Shown here: positions 34,139 through 46,100 of the stretch, in pieces | Position numbering within the stretch: the first letter of the stretch is position 1 | How the letters are laid out: every line of letters begins with the position of its first letter | Assembly (NCBI GenBank): GCA_012729675.1 | Contig: JAAYCR010000076.1 | Span: forward strand, 1 to 57,626 | Origin: Phycisphaerae bacterium | GTDB lineage: Bacteria > Planctomycetota > Phycisphaerae > Sedimentisphaerales > Anaerohalosphaeraceae | DNA length: 57,626 nt | Direction: 5' to 3' | The notes under the pieces: generated by a model | Databases searched by the model: none | What the model saw: the letters and a program-made list of their open reading frames with translations, nothing else | Told to the model about the DNA's origin: nothing | Program-made: the position numbers and the translations under genes

Positions 34139-37100
34139 TTACTGCTGCTGCTGCTGCAACGGTGTTCGCTCTGATTCTTCCGTCATATTCGGCGGAGTGC
34201 CCATATCGCGATACTGAACCGTCCAGTAGAGCATAATTCCCGGCGCGCCGACATACCGCCAGTGCTCATGCGGACGCTCGACTCTCGACCGCCCATCCGG
34301 GAAGGTCCCGGTGGAATTGGCGAGATTCTGCCACGAACTTTCATAAACCAGCGAGCCGCCTTCCAGTGCCGAATAGGCGCGGAACTTGTACTCGACATTC
34401 TCGTGCTCCGCCCCGCCATCATCGGTCGCCGGTTCGGCCACCATAATGTGGAACCACTGGTTGTTGACCTGTCCCTGGAACGGATAATCGGCCTGGAACT
34501 GGGCAGGATCCGGATCCGGCGGAGTGATATCCGGCTCGGTCATAAGAATCGTTGCCCTTGCTTCATCGGTCTGGGATATTTGGAAACCATCCACATAGTT
34601 GTAAAACCGCATCCGAAGAGAATACACATACGTCGAATCGACTTCCAGACCGCTTTCCTCATAAATTGGGCTGACCTGCCAGCCGCTGCCGCTGCCCTCA
34701 GCGCCTGCACTCGGGAAAACATGCAGGAACCGATATTCAACCCGAACGCCGGCCGGCAAGGCCGGTCCGTTGTAGGGAACCGCTTCCATCCGCACCGTAT
34801 AGGGGCCACTGACATACGGCGTGTCCTCGACGAATTCCGCAGGATTCGGCGTCGGGAAGGTGTTTTGACCCGCTTTCTGAACTATGGCATCGGACCAGTC
34901 GGTCTCATTGCCGCTTCCGTCGCGTGCCTTCACTCGGAATGTAATTTCGCCGCCAGGGGTCAGTCCGTCCAGAGAGAGTTGCGGAGAGAATCTCCAGACT
35001 CCCAGACCGGGTCCCACGTTCAGGTCGGGTCTATCCACTGCCTCAAAATAGTACATAATGTACTCATCCGGCCACCACGCATCGTGTGTTGCGACAGCTT
35101 CCATTTCCATTTCTGTAAAGGTATCCGGCAGTGCGATGGGTTCCACGGCCCAGACCGACGGATTTGGCAGCGGCGACTCGGTATCTTCTTCGAGCCAGCA
35201 TGGGGTAAAGGTTAACAGGTCATAGATGTCCACAAAGCCGTCGAAGTTCAAATCGGTCCCAGTGCACCATAAATCTCCATCATAGCATTCCGATTCCATC
35301 CACCGGGACGCAATCTCTGCAAAGTCGGCCAAATCTACCCGACCGCTCAGAAAAACATCGGCTCTGCTGCAGTCGGTTTTGAAAGCTATCCTGTAATGAT
35401 ACCCTTGGTCCACGACGCCGCGGTCCGGATTGCCGAAGATGTTGGTCGTAAAGTCCGTCAGGCCCAAAGCGGATGCGGGCGTGCTGCCGGCGTCAATCGA
35501 TGGGCTGCCGGTGTTCAGGTAGTACTGATAATGAACATCGTCTTCTTCGACCCCGTCCGGTGCCACAAACCGCGGTTCGTGCAGCGCTGTGTTGCTGCCG
35601 AGCATCCCGTCGCCAGTATTGACGATGCAGTCTTGGTCGCGGAAAATCCCGCCGCCGCCGAGGGCCTGCACATTCGAGTAGGCGATGTTCAGCGTCGAAG
35701 GACGCGGGGCAACTAGAGATCCTGTGCTGACTGTAATCTGCGCACCTTGGGTGGCATTGTTGGACCAGAAGATGCTGTCCAATACATCCACAATGCTGTT
35801 GTAAGCGACGTACAAACCGCCGCCGGAGCCGGCAGTGTACAACTCATCCGTACCGTAACCGGTTGCCTGGTTATCCGCAAACGTACAGTTGCTAAAGACC
35901 ATGCGGCTGTCCCAGTTGACCGAGGCCCCGCCGCCGTCGTGACCGGCCGTGTTGCCGGCAAACAGCGTGTTGAAAACACTCGGCGGCGTCTGGACGGTAC
36001 CGGCCGTATAAAGCCCGCCGCCCGATATAGCGGCACGGTTGGTGATAAACACAGAATGACGCAGATCGAGATTTGTTCGATCCACAAACAGGCCGCCACC
36101 ATGACCGATATTCGAAGGGTCGACCTCCGGCAGCACTATATCATCATCTTCATCATCTTCATCATCTTCATCATCTTCGCCATCTTCGCCATCGCCTTCG
36201 TCCGGCGGCACGACATCGGCATCCGGCTGTTTGGCCAGGTTGTCCTGCACGACCGTATCCGTAATTAAGGCATCGCCACGTTCAAGATAAAGTCCCGCCC
36301 CCAGAAACGCCTCATTATTCAGGATGCTGCTGTTGGCAATCTCGACCGTCGAATCGCGACCGAAAATCGCGCCGCCGACGGCAGCGAGGTTGTCCTCGAA
36401 CTCGGTGTTGATGAAGAGTACCTCGCTGTCATGCTCGTAGGCCAACGCACCGCCAAAGCTGACTTCATAGGTCAGCGGAATCTCGACGGTACTCCTGTCG
36501 GCCAAGTTGCCGGCAAACCGCGAATTCTCAAAAACCAATTTGGAGTCATGCGCCGCATACACCGCACCGCCCGCATTCGGCACATTCAGTTGACGGTCGG
36601 GTAAAGGAGTGCTTGTGCCGCCGGCGCCGGTCAGGCCGCCCAAGGTCTGGTTATTTTCAAAGATACAGTCGACAAACCTTGCCTCGGACAGATAACTGAC
36701 ATACACTGCACCGCCTAAACCGGTGTACTTCCAGTAGTCCTCATAACCATCAATGTCCGGTGTGGTTGTCGCTAACGCTGAGGTTAAGAATTCCTGCCAA
36801 CTGTTCCACTTGTCCAACCCAAACCACTTGGACCACAGTTCCCAGTCATAACGGCCGAAATACGCGCTGTAGAGCGTGTATATATCGCCGTATTCCCAAC
36901 CATCCCACCACGACCACAATTCCGGGTCGTTCTCAATGGACGGCGGGAACAGGAAACCGCCGCCGCGACCACCGTTGGCGTCTTGCGTGCCATTGCCGCC
37001 GTTACCGCCATTGCCGCCGATGGCCTGATTGCCGGTAAAGGTACAATGCTCAAACACCGGCCTGCTGTTGAAGCCGACATAAACCGCGCCGCCGTAGGCG

Positions 37101-40100
37101 CGTCCCGGCCAACCGCCGTCGCCGCCTTCGGGGTGTTCATCACAACCACCGGCGCCGTCCTGACCATCGCCGCCCTGTACCAAATTCTCTTCAAATCTGC
37201 AACTGATAAACCGCGGCGCCCCTTCAATGATCGTAACTGCACCGCCAAAGACGCTGGCGCCATTAGCGCCGTCAACAACCAAGTTGGCGCAGTCGTGAGT
37301 AGCACTCTCGGTAGTCCCTACCCAACGGCAGTCGCGAATCACTACATTACGTATGATGGGCGATCCACGGTAAATGTCCACCCGACTTTGCTGTATAGTG
37401 ACACCCTCAATCACCGTTTCTTCAGTCGTATCAGTCAAATCAAATAGGTAACGTGAGAAAACCGTGGCGCTAACCATCTGCTCATCATCCGGATTCAAAC
37501 CGGATATCCGCACCGATTTTCCGTGCAGAGAAAGAGAGGCTATCGGGTCATCGCTGAAAGGCTCCTCTTCTCCCGAACCGACAGGCGGGCTATAGGATCC
37601 CGGATAGACCAGGATGTTGTCGCCGTCTTTTGCCGCGTCGATGGCATCCTGAATACTGGGTAAGCCCGTGCTGCCGCCGACAAAGTAGGTCTTGCGCTGA
37701 CGTACCAAGACGGTGATCGCCTTGTCACCGGTCATCAGAACCTTGTTCGTCGTCGCCGCGGACGTGTCGTTGACCGTCCCGCCCGACCAGCCGACAACGA
37801 TATAATCCGTTGGCAGTGAGACGGCCATCTCAACGACCTGGCCGAAGAAGTATTTGCCTTCATACGGCGGCAGCGGCGTCACCGTTACCGTTCCGCGCAA
37901 CTGTCCCTGCTCATCCCGTGCCTCGGCCGTCAGGGTCAGATTCGTACTCTGTTCGTCGGGATTGTAGTGATAGCCCAGATCGACCAGTCCGGTGTCATAG
38001 ATGATCTGGGTCATCGACGGGTGGGTCGTATAGCTGCTCAGCCCGACCGCTGCGGCGGTCGTATTGCCGGCATTGACGGCCGGACTTGACGGATTGAGAT
38101 AATACTTGCCAAGAGGACCGTTCACATACGTGGGATCGCTGAACAGTACATCGCCGTCATCCCATGTGAAGGATCCGCCCGGCTTTTGACCAAAGTTCGT
38201 CGGCGTATTGTTGTACACGATTGAGTTTTCAACGTGCGCGCCGGAGGACTGATCCACATAGATGCCGCCGCCGAATTGACCGGCGGTGTTGTCGGCGATT
38301 GTGCAGTTGTCAAATCGCGGCTGGGTATCGTTCATAACCATGACGCCGCCGCCGCGCCCTTCGGACGTGTTGCCTGCAATCAGACAGTTCTGCAGGCTAT
38401 ACGTGATGATGTCCGCCAGGCCGCCGTTGATGCACAGGCCGCCGCCGGCCGAATTCACGCCGTTGGCCGTATTGTTGAGGATTCGCGTATCGATCATCTC
38501 CGTTTTGGTATTGATCAAGTTTATCCCACCGCCGAAACCTTCACTTAACTTGCTGTGATAGTTTTCATAATCGCCGAGAAGAATAATACTGTACACAATG
38601 CCGCTGGTCGGGTCCTCGATCGTCTGGTACGTCGGAGCCAGACCGGTCGCCTCATTGTCGATAAACAGCCCGCCGGCCATCGTCAATTCGCTTTCGACCG
38701 CCATCAGACCGCCGCCGCTGTATGCGGCATTACCGAAGAACTGGCTGAACTGTAAGTCCAGAATGATATTCTTGACATAGATCGCCCCGCCCAACTCGTC
38801 GGACGTGTTTGTCACAAATTCACTATTGTGCAGATTGACCAACAGCATCTCGGTATTCGGACCGGGTATATCGCGATAAGCAAAAATCGCTCCGCCCTGC
38901 AAAATCGCATTGTTGCCGGTAAATGAACAGTTCTGAACCGTCAGATCGCTCTGGGTCTGGATCGCGCCGCCAGCCCCTTCGCTCAGGTTGCCGATAAACT
39001 GAGAATTGACAATCATCGGCGCTGTCGTCACATCCGCATCAATGGTAATGGCGCCTGCAGGAGGATCACGCAGTTCCACCATGCCAAACATCGATTCAAG
39101 GTTGTAAATGCCTTCTTTGCCCAGCGCCGGATCATACGTGGCGTTATTTTCAAAGAGGCAGTTGTCCACGGTCAGAACCGTCAGGTCGCCGGCGCTGATA
39201 TAAAGGGCGCCGCCTAGATTCTCGGTAAAGTCACAATTCTCAATCAACAAAACCACATTCGGATCGGCGAAAATTGCGCCGCCGCGAGTGAAGTCGTAAA
39301 TCTCCTGTTCAATGTCGCTGTTACTCTGCTCGATATCCTCAAGCGTTGACAGATACGCCCGGTTATTCTTAAACACGGACTTCTGAACGTTCTGAATGAG
39401 CGAACCGGTCCCTTCGCCAAAGTAGATTGCACCGCCGGCAACGGAACCATAAGACAGCAGAGAACCCGGCGTTCCGTCCGGAATATCCTCCCCATCACCA
39501 ATTCCGCCCATACCGGAAAAACCAAGCCGTACATAATTTCCTTCAAATAGATTATCGCTCATCAGCGCCGTGCTGCCGCCTTCGATATAGATTGCCCCGC
39601 CGCGACCATCGCCATAGCCGCTACCGCCGTTACCACCAGTACCGCCATCGCCGCCCCAGCCGCCGGTCGCGTAGTTATTGCAGAACGTGCAATATTCAAT
39701 GGTCGGACTGCTCGCATCAACCACTGCGATTGCGCCGCCAAAACCATTCCCCATGCCAACACCGCCATCGCCGCCAATACCGCCGGTAACCGCATTGTTT
39801 TCAAAGACGACTTTGCGGATGACCGGCGAACTGCCGTTGGCAATCAGGATCGCACCGCCATAGCCGTGGCCAACTCCGGAGATTCCGACTGCCCCGGCCC
39901 AGAAGCCGTTGCGAATCGTAATACCCTCGATCACCGTTTTTGAATCTTCGCCGCTATTGAAAGTAAAGGCGCGTTTGCGAGCCAACGGTGTACCTTGTAC
40001 GTCAATGACCGTATTGGCGATGACATACGAATCGTTTGGATCGGAGGATCGCAGCGTCAACTGTTTGCCGCCAAAGTTGAGACCTTCAGGATGGGTGATG

Positions 40101-43100
40101 GTATAGGGTTGTCCGAAGCGCGGAGCCAGTACAATCGTATCCTTCGACCGTGCCGCCTGAACCGCTTCCTCAATCGTAGCATACGCTTCCGGCACGAGCA
40201 GGGATTTCGGTATCGCCAGTTCAAACTCAACCTGGACATTCCGCGACGCGGCCATCAAAACCGCATTGGTCAGTTCAAACGAAGTATCGTCCTCAGTCCC
40301 GATCCAGCGACGGACGCGATAATTGGCCTCCGGAACCGCCGTCAGCAGCACCTGTGTGCCCTGCTTGAGCGTCACGGATTCCGGCGTCTGGCCGACGGTA
40401 AACTCACCGCCCTGCCAGGACACGTTGAGACTGCCGAAGGGGTAATGATTCCCCACAAACACCGACGCCGTCAAGGTGTACTCTTCCACCGGCAAGGCCG
40501 CATTGTAGTGGTACCCCATATCCACCGTGTCGGTATCCGGCTCGTGGTCGGTGCGCGTGCTAGCCGCAAAGCCCAACAGATCTTCCAGTATCGACGCATT
40601 GCCGATACCGGTGTTGACGGACGGACTGGTCTCATACTGCCCGGCCGCCTCTTGCGCCAAATAGAAAGTGCGCGTCGTCGGATCGTCCGGGTCAACCGTT
40701 CGGGTCTGTATAAATTGCGGATCGGCGTCAATCACCCCGCCGGAATTGAATGCCCACGGATAGCCGTAGGGTTCGCCCAAAAAGACATCCGCAAGATGCC
40801 CTTCGATGTTGGTGTAATACAGTTCCAACGTGCTGGGCACATTGAAGACCTTGAGCGGATCGCCCACCGCCACCTGCGGACCAAAGACCGCCAGGTTGTT
40901 CCACAAGATACTGTTTTTAAGCAGCACATAACTGGAGTCCCACCAATTCCAATCGTCGCCGTCGCCGCTGAAATGATCGTAACCAAGACTGATCGCACCG
41001 CCGTCACCGTACATATTCGTCGCCAGGTTGTCGGCCAGCGTACAGAACTGCAACATCAGTTCGGCGCCGTTCATTGCTTTGATCGCACCGCCGGTCATCC
41101 CGGCTTCGTTTTCCACGAACAGACAATTGATAAACTCCTGCCGGACGTCCCAGTCGCCCAGACTATCTGCGACATAAAATGAAGGACCGAGCAGATAAAC
41201 CGACCCGCCGCCGTATTGCGCCAGGTTGGCAACAAATGTGTTGTTGGTCAGCACGGCGCCGGAATGGTCCGCATAAATCGCACCGCCCAACGCCGCCATA
41301 TTCGTGCTGCCTGTCCCGACCGGAACGGCCTGGTTGCCCACGAAGTCAGAATTGGTGATGCGCACATCTGAATCCCACCAGCTCATCGCACCGCCGTACT
41401 CGGCCGTGTTTTCAGAAAACTGACACTCCTCAACTCTCAAAATACTCAACCATGCCGCAATACCACCGCCGTATTCGGCCTGGTTGCCGGAAAAGGCGCT
41501 GCGAAGAATCGTATGCACAGTGTTAGGGTCCACAGCAAGGCCCAGATACTCAATGTCGATCGCACCACCGGTACACGTCTGAGTGTTTGAAGCGCTCGGA
41601 AGCCCTGACCGATTGTCCGTAAATGTGCAATCCGTGACAGACAGAGGACCGCTTGAGCCAATGATCTCTTCGGAGCCATCAACGCCAACGATCACATTGG
41701 AGCCAGCTTCAATGGTCACAAAAGAGATCGCACCGCCGACACCGGTGCCGGTTACACTGTTTTCGGTAAATGAAGACCGGACGAGATTGCATGTATTCGC
41801 ACTGTAAACATAAAACGCACCGCCCGACCCGCCGGCCCTGTTGTTCACAAAGGTGCAGTCTTCAACCGTAAGCGTTGAACCCAAATAAAACGCACAAATC
41901 GCACCGCCATGGTCGGCTTCAGCATAGTTGTCCAGAAAGTCAGTATTTTTTATCGACAGATCGGCCTGCCCATTCAGGACAATCGCACCGCCATAGGAGC
42001 GATTGAATCTGCTCGCACCGGGATTGCTTCCCTGACCTCCATCCGGCTGTCTGGTTCCGTCTGTATTACCGCCGCCCTGACCGTCAGCGCCGCCGGCGCC
42101 GGACGAATTGCCATCCCCGGCATCGCCGCCGTCACCGCCGTCACCGCCGTTACCGCCCTGGCCATTGCCGCCCGCCCCGGCATTGCCGCCGGCGCCGCCG
42201 GCGCCGCCGTTATAGGGGAAACTGTCAACCAGATAGGAGGCCAGGCTGTTTTGGATGGAAGAGCCGGAAATCTCAATCACACAGCCCTGACTTATAAAGA
42301 AAGTGCCGCCCAACGCACCATACCATCGTTCTGCTTTCTCATATCCATTAATTCCGCCCTCGCCGCCGTCGCCGCCGTCGCCGCCGTCGCCGGCGCGACC
42401 CACCAATCCGTCCTCCTGCCCCTCAGCACCGTCGCCGCCGGGACCGCCATTGCCGCCGTTGCCGCCGGCGCCGGCACTGCCGGCGGAATTACCCAGACCG
42501 GGCATGGTCACACAGTTGACAAAGCTCAAATCAATTAAGGTGGCCTGACAGTTATCTTCAAAGAAAATGGCACCGCCGCCGGCAGCGCCGCCCCAGCCGC
42601 CGTCGGCCCCGTCGCCGCCGCGACCGCCGTCACCGCCGCGACCGCCCTGGCCGCCAAACCCGCCCGGAATTTCGGGAATGTTTTCTTCTTCTTCTTCACC
42701 TTCGACTGCATCGACTGCATCGGCGCCATCGCCGCCGTCACCGCCATGACCGCCGTCACCGCCGCGACCGCCGGCGCCGCCGGCGCCGGCGTTGCCGCCG
42801 ATCGCCTGGCAGTTCTGGAAGGATACTTTCTTAATCAGCGGAAAGCTGTTTTCACCAAAGTACATCGCACCGCCCAGCCCCATGCCGCCATCACCGCCGC
42901 GCTCGCCGTCCTCACCGGGAGTCCCATCGCCGCCGCGATCGCCTTCACGACCGGATCTTAAATCCGCCGCCGCATAAACAGTCTCGCTGACAATAACCCC
43001 TTCATGCACAAAATGCACTGTCAGTTCTTCCGAATCCAAGCCCTCAAGCGTGTACTGAATCGGGTTGTCGAGTTCTTCGTCAACGGGCGCCCAGAGTACC

Positions 43101-46100
43101 CCCGAACGCTGCTCAATCATCACAGAACGTTCAACCACCGCCGCCCCTTGGTAGAGGCTGGCCGTCAGAACAATAACTTCTTCCGGCGTCCAGGTGAGAG
43201 CTGCGCCGCGTGATTGCAGAAAAACAAGCCCGTAATAGGATTCCACAGAAAGCAGCACTTCACGGTCCGCCGCCTCATCGGCAATTCGCACCGGGTCCTG
43301 CCACGTCTGTCCGCCGTCATCACTGAGCCGCATATAGCGATGTCCTTCGAGAAACGTTTCGACCCAGTCCTCTTGGCCATCGACACTATACTGCACGGCC
43401 TCTTCATCAATTTCCTGAGGATCCGCCCAGCCCACCTGATCGGCGAAAAAACCCCCCGTCCATTTTTGCGCCGTCGTAAACCACAGCGGCTCATCGCCCT
43501 CCGGCGGCACCGGGTACCATATATCGAGTAATAGGCCTCCGATATCACCCACTTGATCCGGCCTTTCCGGTGCAACAAATGACCGAGTGAACAGATACTC
43601 GGTAAACGGTGGCTCTGTCGTCAGATTGACCAACGTAATGGTGTCTATCACCGCACCGGCCGGACCGTCCTTTAATGTAATCTCCATGCTGCCGTCAAAG
43701 TCCTCGTAACCAAACATCACTTCGTATCCGAGCGGATTATTGTCCGGATCGTAAAGCTCAATAGTGCCGGCATCCAGCGTGCTTTCCACATTTTCAATCA
43801 CGGAGCGCGCTTGAATGATAATTAAGTCATTGATGCCTCGAATCGCCGTGATGCCGTTTTCCGGGTGGATGTAATAAATCGGGGTATGGTATTCGCCTTC
43901 AATGCCGTCACCCCCGTCGCCCCCGTCAGCGCCGCGCTGGCCGCCTTGGCCGGCATTGCCGTTGCGGCCGTCCTGACCTTGTGCGAAACTGTCACGGATA
44001 ATCAGGTTGATCAGCGTGGGCGAACTGCCGTTAATCGCATACACTGTACCACCAAAAGCATCCAGACCGTTCGGATCAGACTGCGGACTTGGAGGGTTTT
44101 TCGGCGCGCCCACGGCGTAAGCGTTCTGGATCGTAAAGCCGGTAACAACCGTATCCCGCCCCTCAACGAAATTTGGATCGGTACCAAAAACAAAGGCGCG
44201 GCACTCTCCACTGCCTCCCGTCTGTGAGCCTCCCGGGTCAATAATGGTCGCCGCAACCACACTCGGATCGTCCGGATTCTCGCTGCGCAGCGTCACCGCC
44301 TTGCCCTGAAAATCCAGGTTGCTGTTCCCCCCGCCGGTATAGGTGGCGGGCCTGACCACCACGGTATCGCCGTGATAGGCCGCATTCAGTGCGCTTTGAA
44401 TGGTTGCATAAGGGAAAGGTACGGTCAGCGTTCGCGGCGGCGGCCCAATAATCACACTTTCGACCACCGTATCCGTCGTTTGGTTTTGCTGGGCAGACTG
44501 ATCGCGCACCTGCAATTCAAAATCGTATTTATAGCGAGGAGAATCCTGGGGACCAATCGGGCTTAAACCGCCGACGGTAAACGATGTGGCGGTTTGCCAG
44601 TCACTGCTCAGTTCATCGGCGTCGCCGGCATAGAACGGATCATTGGGGTCGCTGTATCTCGGATCATCCGTAAAAATACAGACAAATCGGTATTCAACGC
44701 TATTTTCATCGTAATGCGTCTGGGCCTCCATAAAAATACCGGGGGCAGCGTTTGCGCCGATTTTTCGCGGCACCGCCGCCCACCGCGCCGGATTGGGAGC
44801 CGGCGGGAGATCATCAACACCGCTTGCCGTTGTGGTAGAGACGTCTTCAGACCACAAGCCGACATTTTGGTTCTCAGATTTGTCGCGGTACTGCACGCAG
44901 AAGGTGTACGTTGTACCCTCGGCGGCGGTGAAGACCTGATACAGCGGGCTATCCTGCCAGCCGCTGCTTAACGACTCGTCTTCAAGACATTCAAAGTAGT
45001 ATTCAACGCCCGATGGGTCCTCAGCGACCACCGAACGCATCACGATATGGTGTAAGCCCGTTGCCGTCGGCACAATATCCCACTGCGCCGGATTCGGCGT
45101 CGGCGGCAAAACATCCGCCCCCCCGACCGCCTGGATCGCATTATTCAGGTTTAACCGTGCTTCTGAAACACTCAGATCGATCAACGACACGAGCCTGTCG
45201 GCGGTACTCATCAAAATCTGCTTAATATCCAGATAGGTCAGCTCTGGATTGACCGACAGCAGCAGCGCCGCGGCGCCCGCAACATGCGGAGACGCCATCG
45301 ACGTACCGCTCATATATTCGTAAGAATTGTTGGGCATCGTGCTGAGAATGTTCTCGCCCGGCGCGCCCAGATGCACCGTCGTTTTGCCCCAATTGGAAAA
45401 GGACGAACGCTGATTTGCATGATCTGTCGCCAGAACGGACAGGATATTATCAATATTGTAGCTGGCCGGATACGCTGGTGTAAGATCGTTGTCAAGGGCT
45501 TCATTGCCCGCCGCCGCGACAAACAGCATACCCGCTGCCCGACTGGCTTCAATCGCGTCAAATAAGGCCTGGCTATACTCATAGCCGCCCCACGAATTAT
45601 TGGCGATATGTGCCCCGTTGATGTAGGCATACTGAATCGCCTCAATGGCGGCGGCTGTCGAAACATTTTGGTCTCCGATCTTCAGTGCCATCATCCGCAC
45701 GTTCCAGTTGATCCCTGTAACGCCGAGATTATTATTGCCCACCGCACCAATCGTGCCGGCCACATGGGTTCCATGGCCGTCATTATCCACGATCATTCCG
45801 GTTTGATTAGCAAAATCGTACCCGTAGATGTCATCAATATACCCGTTGCCGTCGTCATCCGCACCGGTTAAGCCATATAACTCCGCTTGATTGACCCACA
45901 TGTTGGCTGCCAGATCAGGATGCGAGTAGTCCACGCCCGAATCAATCACCGCTACAATGACGTTCCGACTTCCGGTCGTCACATCCCAGGCCGGAACGGC
46001 TTTGATATCAGCGCCCGGCGTACCGCCGGTCTGACCGGTATTGCGCAATCCCCACATCTCATCGAACATAGGATCATTGGGTACGGCTTGAAACTGATAA

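Noticed and set aside
36141-36190. CRISPR or promoter-type direct repeats
   Set aside because: Nine-base units in frame within a coding sequence encode an acidic stretch; no spacers exist.
39995-41182. A 395-codon plus-strand open frame opposite the giant gene
   Set aside because: It lies wholly within the long coding sequence of the other strand, has no domain signature and no ribosome binding site. GC-rich repeats of the real gene keep the opposite frame open. The same applies to 34262-35215 and the shorter frames on that strand.
42050-42800. CRISPR-like array in the giant gene
   Set aside because: The repeats are short, in frame, GC-rich and without unique spacers of constant length. They encode glycine-rich protein.
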